In this document: positions 14,788 to 24,922 of the stretch, in pieces
Numbering within the stretch: the stretch's first letter is position 1
Layout: each line of letters starts with the position of its first letter
DNA from: Phycisphaerales bacterium
Lineage (GTDB): Bacteria; Planctomycetota; Phycisphaerae; Tepidisphaerales; Tepidisphaeraceae
Direction of reading: 5' to 3'
Assembly (NCBI GenBank): GCA_020847545.1
Contig: JADLBV010000025.1
Span: 1 to 34,840 of the forward strand
Length of the DNA: 34,840 nt
Made by a program: the position numbers and the translations under genes
The notes under the pieces: model-generated
What the model saw: the letters and a program-made list of their open reading frames with translations, nothing else
Database searches by the model: none
What the model was told of the DNA's origin: nothing

Positions 14788-17700
14788 TCAGCGTTCGGTC
14801 GCTTTGGTGGCCAGGGAACGATAATAGTCATCGACGAGTCCTTTGTATTTCTGGATGATTGTTTCGTTTGAGCCTTCGATGACGGCCTGTCGTTGGCGGG
14901 GAGTCAGGCCGCCCCATTCGGCCATGTTTTGGTGGATATCGGTGGTGGGGTCGGGGTTGGCCGATTGGCCTGGGGAGACGGTGGAGGATTGGGCGGGGGT
15001 TTGGGCGTGGTTGGGTTGGGATTGACCGGGCTGCTGATTGGATGGGTCGCCGGGCTGGGGTTTGGGTTGCTGTTCGGCCACCTGTGGATTGGAACTACTG
15101 CTGCTGTTGGTCTGCTGGTTGCGGGCCATTTGGATCAGTTCATCGAGGTTGGCGATGATGCGGTCCTGAATGATCTGCGTGGTCTTGCCGGGGTCGTTAT
15201 TGAGGGCAAGCCGCTGACGCGAACGGGCCATGCGATCGCCGATGCGGTTGACATCCTTTTCAATCTGTTCGGCGGTGGGTTCATCGGTCAGCAAGCTGTT
15301 TTCCAGCTCCTGATTTTCGATCTCCTCCTTGCCGGCTTCTTCGGGCAATTGGTCTTTGTTGTCCGGTTCGGGGCCGAGTTTGACCTGGCCTTTGGAGGAT
15401 TTTTGGAGGAGCTGATCGAGCAGGTTGCGCAATTCGCCCTGGCGGTTGCCCAGTTCCAGCAATTGGGATTTGTCCTTTTCGGGAAGGGCGTCGATTGCTT
15501 TGGTATTGCGATTGATGGCCAGTTGAAGTTCCTTGAGCAGCCGCAATTCAACTTCAGGGGGGAGGGATGGCGCGCCGTTCCCCTGGCCGGAGCCTCCGCC
15601 GCCGCCACCGCTGTTGCGATTGGCGAATTTGGATTGCTGGGGTTCGATGGCGAGGTTGCGTATCATGGCATCAAGCTGTTCGATAATGCGGGCTTGCTCG
15701 GCCTGAGTCGGCTTGCCGGTGGAGGATTTGGCCAGTTGATCCTTCACCTGATTCATCGATGTGGCGATGTCCTTGTTGGCCCAGATGTAGACGACGCTAC
15801 CGACGGCGGCGAGGTCTTCTTCGAGCTTGTTGATGCGCTCGGCTAGCTGTGATTGCTGTTTGGGCAACTGGGCGAGCCGGACGGCCTCTTCGCGACGGAA
15901 AGACCCATCATCAAGCCGGGGTGACTGGTCGATGCGGGTGGTTTCCTGATTGAGTTTTTCCTGTTCCTGTTTGATTTTTTCGTAGGCTTGGCGAACCGCT
16001 TCCTTTTGCTGCTGTTCCAGCTTTTGATCGACGGCGGCCTTTTGTTCATCGACGATGCGCTGGGCTTCCTCAAGTGAAGCCAGCGCCTCAACCTGGGAAG
16101 GATCGTATGCCGCGACGGGGTTGTTTTCACGAAGGGCGACGATGGCGCGATCCATCTTGCCGGCAGCGCGGGTGAGATGGGCGGCAGGCTCGGCGCCGTT
16201 GGGGGCGTCCTCGATGGATTTGGCGATGTCGCGCGTATTGCGGGTGGTCTGCTCCTGAGCGCTGGTCAGTTGAGGCAAAGTTGAAGGGGCCGGAGGCTGT
16301 GATTTGTCGCGGCCGGCTTTTTGGGACAATTCGGCGATCAATTTGGTGCCGATCTGGTTGATGCGATCGGGGCCTTGGATGGCGATGTTGTCGAGATTGT
16401 GGCCGGCCTGTCGGCGGACGAGGTGGGCGAGTTGCTCCTGAATCTCGGCCAACTGCCTGGACAATTCCTCCAGCTTACGGCGCTCGGCCTGACGGAGATG
16501 GTCGAGCATCATCTGTAAGCCCAGTTCGGCCTGTTTTTGCGAGGCCTGGGCCTGTGCCTGTTGATTTTGGGCTGTCTGTTGGGCGGCGCGGGATTGATTG
16601 GCGGAGACCTGCTGCTGTTGGCCGGTCTGGGCCGACTGTTTCATCGCATCGGATGTGGCGGGATCGCTTTTGGCCAGTTGATCGGCCAGTTTTTGCATGT
16701 CGGCGATGGCTTTTTCGGTGCGGCGGGCAAGGGCCTCCTGTTCCTTGGAGAGTTTATCGAGCTTGGCGCGATCTTCAGGGTTCATCTGGTCGGGCGTCTT
16801 GCCCAGATTGCGACGCCCGATCTCGGCGGTCTCCCGCGAAAGATGTTGCTGCTCGGCCAGCAGGTCCTTGATCTTGTCCATCGTCTGCTGAAGGCTGCCG
16901 ATGTTTCCCATGCGGTCGAGCGCCTTTTGCAACTGGTCGGCCGATTGTTGCTGGTTATGTTGTGCCTGCGCCAGTTGATTGTTGCGTTCCTCGGCGGGTT
17001 TGTTGGGCTGGCGGGCGTTGTTGAGATTGTTGGCGGCCTCCTTCATGGGGTTTTCGGCGGTTTGATTGAGCTGATCACGGACATCGGTGGATAGCTGCTG
17101 AAGTTCGGTTGATTTGGAACGGTTTTCGCGAAGACGCTGGAGAATGGCATCCATCTTGCCGGCAACCTGTCTGGTCTGCGACGCGGTGGTGCTTTGTTGA
17201 TTGGCCAGACGCTCGGCCGCGGCGCGGTCGGCGGTGTTTAATTCGGGGCGGTCTTTGGTTTCGCGGGCGAGATTTTCGGTTTCCTCCTTCGTGCGAGTCT
17301 GGGTGTTGCGGATTTCGTTGATCTGGCCGGCCATGGTGCGCAGTTCATCGGTCACGCGGTTGGCCAATTCCTCCTGACTGATGAGCGTGATGCGCAATTT
17401 GCCGCTGAGGACCGGCGGATGAACCGATGTGCCGATGATGTAGTTGTCCTGAACCTGTATGTAGTATTCCAGCACATCGCCGCTTTTGAGTTTGGCATCG
17501 GCCAGTTGATTCAATTCCCATTGATAACCCAGACCAAACCGCCGACGCTCGGCGCTGCCATCGAGGCGATTCCATTGCACGCCTGAGATGGGGGAGCCAT
17601 CGGCCACGAGCGGGATTTCCCAGTGCTTCTTATCTCCAAGTCGATCGACGATCAGCGTGGCGGTGCGGATGCCAAAATCATCATCGGCGACCGCCATAAG

Positions 17701-18981
17701 CGGGACAACCGATTCGGGCGTTCGCTCCTCATTGCGGCGGGGGTTTTCGATCTGAACGGTGGGATTTTGATCGGGGTGAACGATCAGTTCGTATTCCTCC
17801 AGGCCGCTGTTGCGAAAACCATCGGTGTCGGTGGCGATCAGATGGAATCGCAGCGATTGGCTGGCGTTAAAGGTGGCGATTGCGTTTGCGGGGTTGGAGC
17901 GATTCCATTGAATCTTCGCGATGTCGGCCGGGTCGGCGGATGGGGTGAGGCTTTGCAATTGAACCGTGGAGGCCGGATCGATCGGTTTGTTGAATTCAAT
18001 GGTCAATTCAACCGTGGAGCCGGCGGTCATCAGCGCCGGACCCTGACCAAGATTGAGAAGCGTCGGAGTGGTCTGTGCATAGGCCGGGGGTGTGATGCGG
18101 GTAATCACCCGCGTGATGGCCAGTCGTGGAACAACCGTGATCGGGTCCAGTTGTTTTTCATCGTCGCCACTCTTGAGCCAAACTTTCAACTGGCCCGCCT
18201 CGGCGCTGTCGGCGGCGCGGGCGTCGAGTGCGACTGAATAGGAGCCATCGGCGCCGCGGGTCATGTATTCCTGTTGGATGGGACCGTTGCCCTGGCGATA
18301 GTAGACGATGGCCTTCATGGATTCACGGTCGCCGCGGGCCAGTCGCATGCGCACGTCGATGCGCTGGCCAACCGGAACGCGGGTGGGAACCGAACCGACC
18401 ATTTCGATCAGGATGCGCTTGGGCCAGTTTGGCGCGCCAAAAGGATCGAAGAGGCGTGAGAGGGCGATGTGTGTGTATTGCGGGCCGATCAACATCGCCA
18501 GACCGGCCAGAATCAGCAGCGCCCCCACCGCCCCACCGGCCGAGTAGATCGCCGGACGGGCGACGACGGCGCGCGACAGGTTGATTTGGCTGGCCATGGT
18601 GGTGGCTTCGTTGACCACCTGTTGTTTCATGGTCGGAGAGCCGGGGGCATCGACATTGAGAAAATCCAGCGTGCTGCGAAGGCGGTCGTTGAATTGTGGA
18701 AAGGTTTGTTCCAATCGGCCGGCCACATCGGACAAAGATAGCCTCGCCAATGTCGGCTGGATGACCCATCGCACCATCGCCAGAGCTATCGCCCCCGCCG
18801 CCGAGGCGATCACCAGCAACCGTGCCACGGCCGGGAGATTAAACAGATAATCCACCCCCACACTGGCCACCAGCAACGCCGCTGCGCAGGCGATGACGAT
18901 GCCTAAGCCATACGCCAGACCAAGCAACTTGGCCCGTCGGCGCACACCTTGCAGTGACTGAATCAGGATGGTGGGTGGCAT
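14788..18981 (-). CDS. Giant DUF4175-like membrane protein with long coiled coil
   Basis: A 1397-residue protein. Three hydrophobic helices at about 20-45, 51-72 and 147-166 anchor the N-terminus. Residues about 190-540 are beta-rich Ig-like segments (for example LAITRVITRITPPAYAQT). From about 540 to 1260 the sequence is heptad-like and rich in Gln, Glu, Lys and Ala, predicting long coiled coils, with a Gly-rich break near 1135. A Ser/Gln/Pro-rich linker precedes a short C-terminal conserved tail, WGGLTPRQRQAVIEG followed by KYKGLVDDYYRSLA. The architecture matches DUF4175-type proteins of MoxR/VWA operons. It may bridge membrane VWA proteins to extracytoplasmic partners. No enzymatic motif was found. 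Confidence 0.85.
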   Translation of the reverse strand: MPPTILIQSLQGVRRRAKLLGLAYGLGIVIACAAALLVASVGVDYLFNLPAVARLLVIASAAGAIALAMVRWVIQPTLARLSLSDVAGRLEQTFPQFNDRLRSTLDFLNVDAPGSPTMKQQVVNEATTMASQINLSRAVVARPAIYSAGGAVGALLILAGLAMLIGPQYTHIALSRLFDPFGAPNWPKRILIEMVGSVPTRVPVGQRIDVRMRLARGDRESMKAIVYYRQGNGPIQQEYMTRGADGSYSVALDARAADSAEAGQLKVWLKSGDDEKQLDPITVVPRLAITRVITRITPPAYAQTTPTLLNLGQGPALMTAGSTVELTIEFNKPIDPASTVQLQSLTPSADPADIAKIQWNRSNPANAIATFNASQSLRFHLIATDTDGFRNSGLEEYELIVHPDQNPTVQIENPRRNEERTPESVVPLMAVADDDFGIRTATLIVDRLGDKKHWEIPLVADGSPISGVQWNRLDGSAERRRFGLGYQWELNQLADAKLKSGDVLEYYIQVQDNYIIGTSVHPPVLSGKLRITLISQEELANRVTDELRTMAGQINEIRNTQTRTKEETENLARETKDRPELNTADRAAAERLANQQSTTASQTRQVAGKMDAILQRLRENRSKSTELQQLSTDVRDQLNQTAENPMKEAANNLNNARQPNKPAEERNNQLAQAQHNQQQSADQLQKALDRMGNIGSLQQTMDKIKDLLAEQQHLSRETAEIGRRNLGKTPDQMNPEDRAKLDKLSKEQEALARRTEKAIADMQKLADQLAKSDPATSDAMKQSAQTGQQQQVSANQSRAAQQTAQNQQAQAQASQKQAELGLQMMLDHLRQAERRKLEELSRQLAEIQEQLAHLVRRQAGHNLDNIAIQGPDRINQIGTKLIAELSQKAGRDKSQPPAPSTLPQLTSAQEQTTRNTRDIAKSIEDAPNGAEPAAHLTRAAGKMDRAIVALRENNPVAAYDPSQVEALASLEEAQRIVDEQKAAVDQKLEQQQKEAVRQAYEKIKQEQEKLNQETTRIDQSPRLDDGSFRREEAVRLAQLPKQQSQLAERINKLEEDLAAVGSVVYIWANKDIATSMNQVKDQLAKSSTGKPTQAEQARIIEQLDAMIRNLAIEPQQSKFANRNSGGGGGGSGQGNGAPSLPPEVELRLLKELQLAINRNTKAIDALPEKDKSQLLELGNRQGELRNLLDQLLQKSSKGQVKLGPEPDNKDQLPEEAGKEEIENQELENSLLTDEPTAEQIEKDVNRIGDRMARSRQRLALNNDPGKTTQIIQDRIIANLDELIQMARNQQTNSSSSSNPQVAEQQPKPQPGDPSNQQPGQSQPNHAQTPAQSSTVSPGQSANPDPTTDIHQNMAEWGGLTPRQRQAVIEGSNETIIQKYKGLVDDYYRSLATKATER

Positions 18982-18994
18982 ACATCGCCTCCAA

Positions 18995-21409
18995 TCACAA
19001 CATTCCGTACATCTTGCGCAAAATCCATTCGGCCGATATCAGCAGTACAAACAGCGCCATGGCAAGCGGAGCGTTCCAGAGGGGCTGGCTGGCCTCCACG
19101 GGAATGATCCTGGCCGCGCTGGTGATTATAGTCGGTAATTTGTCGCGGGCTTGTGACAATTCCACACTTTGGCCGAGGGTTTCGGAGGCCAGTCGGCCCA
19201 GTAGTGTGCGGTCGATCCGGGGGTTTGCCAACTCAAGCCGGGGGACACCGACCTGAATGGGCAGTTCCTTGGGATCGATACCTCCCGCGATGGCGGGAAG
19301 ATGGAGCGAAAACCGGCCAGTGTGGTCGGCGGTCCATGTGCCGACATACAGGTCGTTTTGTGATTCCTGACGCATCAGATTCTCCCGGCGGATGACCTGT
19401 CCCTGGTCATCCTGTATTTCGACGCGAATCTGGTCGGGAAGTTGCTGTAATAATTGCGGGTCGAGGATGCGCAGATCGATGCGAATCTGTTCACCCAGTT
19501 CGTAGGATGGACGCGATGAGGTCAGCGTCAACCGGCGTTGTCCCAGTTTTTTGCCGCGGGCAAGGTATCGCAACTGCTGAACCCAATAGGTATCGAAGAT
19601 GCTTTCGCCGGTGTAATAGCGCCAGCGCCAGGAATCATCAATGGCGGAGAACATCGTTCGGCCGGCGCCGAACCGGCCCAGGACCAGAATGGGGGCTTTG
19701 CGTCCATCGGGGCCGATGTCGGTGGGATGTTCCGCATACACCTCCCCCACGCCCGGTTTGACGGTGACGCCGCGGCAATACCAGAAGATCGGCTGCCACG
19801 AATCATCGATAAACCGCGTGTTGACCTGTTTGTCGGCGAAGAATCGGAAAATGGAGGATGCCGCCCCTTCGCGCGTCAGGACGGGGCGAAAACCCTGCGT
19901 GATGTTCCCCTGATCCGCCTCTTCCACGCGCGCAATCGATACCGGCAATATCGGCTCGATGGCGGTGTTGCGCCATGCCTGCGGCGACCAGCGCGGGCCG
20001 GCGACCATGCCGAATCCACCCCCTTTTTTGGAGACAAATTCATTGATCAGTTGCAACTGGGCGTCGGAGAACTGGCGTGGATCGACATCGCCGAACAACA
20101 CGACATCGTAATCGAGCAGTTCGCCGATGCTTTCGGGGAATCGGCGGATGGGCCGGTCCCCTTCCTGTGCGAAATTGGGATCGGCGCTGGTGAGCAGGCA
20201 GGAGATGTCCACGGTTTTGTCGCGGATCATCTCATTTTTGATGTAGCGATAATCCCATCGGGGATAGCCGTCCACATACAACACCGCGATTTTGGCGTCC
20301 AGCACCGCGATCTGGGCCGGACGCTGGTTGTCTTCATCGTCCAGTTCGCCGGGCTGGTTTTCGGCTTCGACAACCAGATCAAGCGTGCCGACCTGCAATG
20401 GTTTGAATTGAAGCTCCGCCTCGACGGGCTGGTCGCCTGGAAGGTTAATCGTTTCCTGTGCCGCGGAACCATCTTCGCGCAGCATCGGCCGGCCGGTCTT
20501 TTTATCCTTGAGAATCAGCTTGACGGGGTGATCGGCCTCAAAACCGCTGCCGCGAACGGTCACTTTGACGTTGACGATATCCCCCCGGAAGGCGCTCTCC
20601 TGAACACTGACGATCTGCACCTCGATATTACGGGGCGATTTTTCGGTGCCGACCGGAATGGGGAAGATTTTGACGCCGTAGTTTTTGAGTGTCTCCATCG
20701 CCGAGGCGATCGATTCTCGCGGGGTTTCTCGGCCATCGGACAGCACGACCACGCCGGCCACGCGCTGCCCTTGCAGGTCGTCCAGAACGGTTCGGATGGA
20801 ACGAATGACCTGTGTTTGCACACCATCGGGGGATAGTTTCGCAAGTTCCCGTGCCAAGTCGGCCATTCGACCATCGGCGGCGGGCGGGTTGTCTTTTGAT
20901 TGATGGTATTCACCCACCGGGCGGGCATCGCCATCAAAACGATAGAGGCGAATTTCGTGTTGCCGGGACAGATCACGCACGAGTGCCTGATCCTTTCCAT
21001 CGAGCAGATTCACCGCGGCCTGCAAACGGGAGATCGGTTGACCATCGGAGCCGACGCCGCCGTCGCGCACCTTCATGCTGACGCTGTCATCGACCAGGAT
21101 CGCCAGAACTGAGGGTTCGACGCGGCTTTGGCCGAGTGTGAGAATCGGACGATTGAGCAGGATCAGGACAAACGCCAACAGCAACCCTCGCAGCGCTGCC
21201 AGTGTGATCCGTGTGCGCCTTGATCGTCCTTCACGGCGATAGATGTAAATCACCAGCAGCAGTGCCGCCAGCGCCAACAGGAAATTCCACGTCCCTGCCC
21301 CGATGTATTGCTGGCCCGGCCAGCGCGGGGCGAAGCGCACGGCAAAATCGCCTTCCCTGCCGAGGAAGCCTTTGTCGAGGCCGAGCAGTAATTCAAGAAG
21401 TCGCCGCAT
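18995..21409 (-). CDS. Membrane VWA protein with GATase-like domain
   Basis: An 804-residue protein. Two helices at about 40-57 and 68-90 anchor it. A von Willebrand A domain follows, with MIDAS motif D107-x-S109-x-S111 (VDDSVSM). A CARDB-like beta region precedes a class I glutamine-amidotransferase-like segment (VAVLYVDGYPRWDYRYIKNE… YDVVLFGDVDP… FVSKKGGGFGMVAGP) that seems to lack the catalytic Cys. A final helix (PLWNAPLAMALFVLLISAEW) lies at the C-terminus. The frame is open upstream to 21517, but that would overlap the preceding gene by 100 bp. The ATG at 21409 has AGAGAG before it and lies 8 bp after the previous stop. Confidence 0.88.
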   Translation of the reverse strand: MRRLLELLLGLDKGFLGREGDFAVRFAPRWPGQQYIGAGTWNFLLALAALLLVIYIYRREGRSRRTRITLAALRGLLLAFVLILLNRPILTLGQSRVEPSVLAILVDDSVSMKVRDGGVGSDGQPISRLQAAVNLLDGKDQALVRDLSRQHEIRLYRFDGDARPVGEYHQSKDNPPAADGRMADLARELAKLSPDGVQTQVIRSIRTVLDDLQGQRVAGVVVLSDGRETPRESIASAMETLKNYGVKIFPIPVGTEKSPRNIEVQIVSVQESAFRGDIVNVKVTVRGSGFEADHPVKLILKDKKTGRPMLREDGSAAQETINLPGDQPVEAELQFKPLQVGTLDLVVEAENQPGELDDEDNQRPAQIAVLDAKIAVLYVDGYPRWDYRYIKNEMIRDKTVDISCLLTSADPNFAQEGDRPIRRFPESIGELLDYDVVLFGDVDPRQFSDAQLQLINEFVSKKGGGFGMVAGPRWSPQAWRNTAIEPILPVSIARVEEADQGNITQGFRPVLTREGAASSIFRFFADKQVNTRFIDDSWQPIFWYCRGVTVKPGVGEVYAEHPTDIGPDGRKAPILVLGRFGAGRTMFSAIDDSWRWRYYTGESIFDTYWVQQLRYLARGKKLGQRRLTLTSSRPSYELGEQIRIDLRILDPQLLQQLPDQIRVEIQDDQGQVIRRENLMRQESQNDLYVGTWTADHTGRFSLHLPAIAGGIDPKELPIQVGVPRLELANPRIDRTLLGRLASETLGQSVELSQARDKLPTIITSAARIIPVEASQPLWNAPLAMALFVLLISAEWILRKMYGML

Positions 21410-21417
21410 CGATCTCT

Positions 21418-23682
21418 CTATGAAGCCGACGCCGTGCCGCGGCGGTAATGACCAAAACGCATCGCCATGAACGATTCGGCGACAACCAGCAGCAATACCA
21501 GCAACATGACCGTCCACCCCAGATCATTGCCCCGGTCGATGTTGTCGGATTCGGGGGGGAGAATGTCGCCTTGCAGGTCGATGTTGATATCTCCAAGGGC
21601 GGCTTTAATGGCGTTGTTGTCCAATGTGCGCACATCGGCTTCGTCGGCCGGTGGATTGACGGCGATGGGGTAGGTGTTGGTTCCGGTGGTGAGGCGGTAA
21701 ACGCCAGGGGTGTCCAGCGGCGCGCTCTTATAGATCAACTGGCCACCTTCGGCCGAGGTTTGATCCAACGCAACAGGCTTTTGGGTAGGATCGATCAGCG
21801 AAGGGGCGGCCGTCAGTTTCAATGTTTGTGGCAGGAATAACGGCTGGCCGGCGATGATGTTCATCCACGCATCGTCGCTGTTCACACTGCCCAGCAGCAA
21901 CTCGTGCATCAAGGTGACATAGGCCGGCTTGGCCGGGAAACTGGTCCAGTCTGCGTTGGCGGTGGTGGAGATGAAGACAACCCGTCCTGAACCCAGTGAT
22001 TGGGTGGTAATGGCGGGATCGGCGGCATGAGTGGCGGTAGTGGTGGAAGTAGTGGAATGTGTGGTGTCGGCCGATACATAATCCAAAACCCGTTCGACAC
22101 CATTGCCGCTGGGTTCAACCTGCCAATAAGTGAAAATCCGTGCGGTGTCGAGGCCGGATTTGTCCTCGCCGCGAAAAATGGTCAACAGTGGATGCAGCGA
22201 GCCGTAGGGGTTGAAATCAAACGAATACCCTTTCTGGTCGGACCCCACACTCATGCGTTTGGTCAGCGGGCCGGGCATCAGGTGGCGTGGTAGCAAAACC
22301 TTGTTGTAGTTGTCGGCGTTCACCTGTTCGCCCATGAACAACATGAGTGTTCCACCCTGTTGAACGAACTGCTGCAATTGGTCGGCTTGCGCGGCCGAGA
22401 CCTGCGCGACGTTGGTGAGAATGACCGCGCGGTAGTCGTTTAACACCTTGTTTGACAGTTCCAGATCGCTGATCAGTTCCGGCGCGATGGCGCTGTTGGT
22501 TTTGGCATTGCCTTGGGAGGAAGCTTCGGTGGGCGGAGCCAGAGCCAATGTCAAAAACGCGGCCGAGCCGGACATCAGGCCCACACCGTGATCCCCTTCG
22601 ACCACGAGGACTTTTAATTCCGATGCCACATCGACCACCCGCCTGCGGATGTTGTCGATGGGGAGGGCATCGTGCCCGATGGCCGACACGCTGATGATGT
22701 GCGGCCCGCCGGTGCGGATTGATAATTGCGACAGAACCTGCGGCGGGGTTTGGGTGTCGGGTTTGATGGTTGTGCCGCCAGGCAATGGCTGATCGTCGAG
22801 CTTCCATTGGAGCGTGGCATCGGATGATGAGCCAAAACCCTTGATGTCGGCGATAAATTCGTTGTTGAACCGTGTGGTGACCAGATTCGACTGCGGCCGC
22901 AGCCCCAGTACCGACTGATTCCATTGATTTTGCCGGCCAAGGTTGAAATGCGTGATGGTGTACAGTTTTGCCAGTTGCCCACCCAGTTGATGAAGCAGAT
23001 CCGCCTGCGGCACATCCCAGGCACTGCGCGTGGCATCCGTGAAAAGATACAAGCGGCGATGCAGCGCGGCCGGCTGGTCTTCTGCGATTTGCAATGCCCG
23101 TTGCAACGCACCGGACAGGTCGGTGCCGGCGTTGGTTTGTTCGATGCGGTCGATGGCGGCCTTGGCGTTTTGCAGATCATACGTTGGCTGGGCGATGACG
23201 ACTGATGCGGGATTGGCGGCGGTGAGGATAACCACCGATTCGCCCCCATCGGCGAGGCGGTCGATCAGTTGTTTGGCCAGAATTTTGGCTTTTTGGAGAT
23301 GCGTACGCGCGGGGGGACGTTCGGTTTCGTATCCCATCGAATAACTGTTGTCGATGACGATCACATGCAGGCCATCGCGACCAGCGCCAGCGGCGGCGAG
23401 ATTGGTTTGACTGCACGCCAACGGACGGGCCAGCGCCAATCCCAACAAGGCCAATACCAGACAGCGTGCCGCCAGCAGAATCCATTGTTCAAACCGCAAT
23501 CGACGGCGGTTTTTGCGCATCGCCGCCAGCAGATAATCCATCGCCGCCCATTGCACAACCTTGAATCGACGCCGATTGAGGATGTGGATGATGATCGGCA
23601 CGGATGCCAGAATCACGCCGGCGATCAGAAAGCCGGGCGTGATCAGCGACAATGCCAAAGTCAGTTGATGTTCCATCATCAT
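21418..23682 (-). CDS. BatA-domain VWA membrane protein
   Basis: A 754-residue protein. The N-terminus is a BatA-type anchor: helix LITPGFLIAGVILASVPIII, HILNRRRFKVVQWAAMDYLL, then a second helix at about 68-88. The VWA domain has an intact MIDAS D111-x-S113-x-S115 (DNSYSMG). A later segment with QADQLQQFVQQGGTLMLFMG resembles the GATase-like fold seen in such proteins, and a last helix (WTVMLLVLLLVVAESF) lies near the C-terminus. The frame extends upstream to 23793 inside the DUF58 gene. The start at 23682, 8 bp after that stop, is preferred. Three consecutive ATGs make the exact choice uncertain by two codons. Confidence 0.88.
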   Translation of the reverse strand: MMMEHQLTLALSLITPGFLIAGVILASVPIIIHILNRRRFKVVQWAAMDYLLAAMRKNRRRLRFEQWILLAARCLVLALLGLALARPLACSQTNLAAAGAGRDGLHVIVIDNSYSMGYETERPPARTHLQKAKILAKQLIDRLADGGESVVILTAANPASVVIAQPTYDLQNAKAAIDRIEQTNAGTDLSGALQRALQIAEDQPAALHRRLYLFTDATRSAWDVPQADLLHQLGGQLAKLYTITHFNLGRQNQWNQSVLGLRPQSNLVTTRFNNEFIADIKGFGSSSDATLQWKLDDQPLPGGTTIKPDTQTPPQVLSQLSIRTGGPHIISVSAIGHDALPIDNIRRRVVDVASELKVLVVEGDHGVGLMSGSAAFLTLALAPPTEASSQGNAKTNSAIAPELISDLELSNKVLNDYRAVILTNVAQVSAAQADQLQQFVQQGGTLMLFMGEQVNADNYNKVLLPRHLMPGPLTKRMSVGSDQKGYSFDFNPYGSLHPLLTIFRGEDKSGLDTARIFTYWQVEPSGNGVERVLDYVSADTTHSTTSTTTATHAADPAITTQSLGSGRVVFISTTANADWTSFPAKPAYVTLMHELLLGSVNSDDAWMNIIAGQPLFLPQTLKLTAAPSLIDPTQKPVALDQTSAEGGQLIYKSAPLDTPGVYRLTTGTNTYPIAVNPPADEADVRTLDNNAIKAALGDINIDLQGDILPPESDNIDRGNDLGWTVMLLVLLLVVAESFMAMRFGHYRRGTASAS

Positions 23683-23690
23683 CGTCGGCC

Positions 23691-24668
23691 TTATTTCACG
23701 CCGGCGGCCCGCGTGGCCAGAAACCCGCTGAGCGCCACATCCAGCGGTTCGCCGCTGTTCATGCGGACAAAATCGATGTCCATCCCGCGACAAAGACGTT
23801 TTAATTCATCCGTGAACCTTGAGAGTTGTTCCAGATACCCTTGGCGCAGCGCCCGCGGCTCGGTCAACAATTCGCCCATCTCTTCCAGCCCCTTGAATAG
23901 AATCACATCCTCAAACGGAAATTCGATCTCCAGCGGATCGAGAATCTGAAAAACCATCAGTTCATGTTTTTTATACCGCAGATGACGAAGCCCTTTTTTG
24001 ATGCTTTCGATGTCATCGAAGAAATCGGACAGCAGCACGATCAGGCTGCGCTGGGTCAGTTTCTCGGCCAGTTGATCCAGCACCCTCCCGGTGTTGGTCT
24101 TTTTCAACCGCGGTGTCTGCTGCAATTCGTGGGTGATGATTTTCCATTGCGCCGGCGCGTTGCTCGGCTTGAAATACCGCTTCAGGTCGTTGTCGAAAAT
24201 TGCAAGCCCGACCGAATCCTGTTGCTGGATCGCCATGTACGACAAGACAGCCGTGATGGCGGTGGCGTGGTCATATTTGCTCCAGGGTTTGGCCTCATTC
24301 GGCCCCAGCAGATTGGCCACCTTCTCCATCGGCGACAGCGCCTCGCCCGCGGGCGCGACGCTTCCGAACGCCATCGACTGGCTGGCATCGACAATGCACA
24401 ACAGGTGCAGGTTGGTCTCCTCCTGATACTGTTTGAGATAAATCTTGTCGGTCTTGCCAAAGACCTTCCAATCGACATGGCGAATGTCATCCCCCGCGAC
24501 ATAAGGCCGATGCTGGGCAAACTCCACCGAAATCCCCTGATAAGGGGAGCGATGCTGCCCGGTCATCAACCCCTCGACGATCAGCCGCGCGCGAATATCC
24601 AGCGAACTGACACGCGCCAGCACGCGGGGATCGAGATAGGTGCGGTAATCGGCAACCGATTCGCTCAT
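23691..24668 (-). CDS. DUF58 domain protein (VWA-like)
   Basis: A 325-residue protein with the DUF58 core. It starts with YLDPRVLARVSSLDIRARLI, the conserved GQHRSPYQGISVEFAQHRPY, and DIRHVDWKVFGKTDKIYLKQ. It continues into a VWA-like fold with MIDAS-type D94-x-S96-x-S98 (VDASQSM). DUF58 proteins accompany MoxR ATPases and are thought to be their adaptors or clients. The function is unproven. No membrane helix is seen, so it is cytoplasmic. The start overlaps the stop of the BolA-like gene (TAATG), indicating coupling. Confidence 0.92.
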   Translation of the reverse strand: MSESVADYRTYLDPRVLARVSSLDIRARLIVEGLMTGQHRSPYQGISVEFAQHRPYVAGDDIRHVDWKVFGKTDKIYLKQYQEETNLHLLCIVDASQSMAFGSVAPAGEALSPMEKVANLLGPNEAKPWSKYDHATAITAVLSYMAIQQQDSVGLAIFDNDLKRYFKPSNAPAQWKIITHELQQTPRLKKTNTGRVLDQLAEKLTQRSLIVLLSDFFDDIESIKKGLRHLRYKKHELMVFQILDPLEIEFPFEDVILFKGLEEMGELLTEPRALRQGYLEQLSRFTDELKRLCRGMDIDFVRMNSGEPLDVALSGFLATRAAGVK

Positions 24669-24922
24669 TATTTGGCCGTCTCCAATTCATTGGGCGCAAA
24701 GGCGAGAATCAGCGAAATATCCATTGTCGCATCGTTCGACAGCGTTTCATCCGCGACCTCCCAGAGCGCATCCTGCCGCTGAAGATGAGTCATCTTCGCA
24801 AACTTTTTGGATACCACAGCGAACCGGTACCGCCCCCGCCCATTGATCGGTTCAACATCCACCTGCGCGCCAAATCGTTGCTCCAGCTTGTGTTTCAGCT
24901 TTTTCATTTGTGTTTCCGTCAT
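24668..24922 (-). CDS. BolA-like small protein (tentative)
   Basis: An 84-residue protein with a basic N-terminus (MKKLKHKLEQRFGAQVDVEP), then RYRFAVVSKKFAKMTHLQRQ, ALWEVADETLS and MDISLILAFAPNE. The order of a helix, a strand, a K/R-F helix-turn-helix-like loop and a C-terminal strand with a helix between resembles the BolA fold (VVS-x-x-F…L-x-R-x-x-x-V). The conserved His/Cys of Fe-S-binding BolA proteins is not clear. It overlaps the HEPN gene by 4 bp (ATGA) and the DUF58 gene by 1 bp, so it is an integral operon member. The function in this operon is unknown. Confidence 0.6.
   Translation of the reverse strand: MTETQMKKLKHKLEQRFGAQVDVEPINGRGRYRFAVVSKKFAKMTHLQRQDALWEVADETLSNDATMDISLILAFAPNELETAK

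Noticed and set aside
14893-15846. Open frame of 317 codons rich in Gly, Leu and Phe opposite the DUF4175-like gene
   Set aside because: The hydrophobic look comes from reading the complement of Gln/Glu/Lys-rich coiled-coil codons. There is no ribosome-binding site and no family match.
19538-20836. Long open frame (432 codons) on the plus strand opposite the VWA/GATase gene
   Set aside because: It lies entirely antisense to a well-supported VWA gene, its product shows no recognisable domain, and such frames are common in GC-rich antisense DNA.
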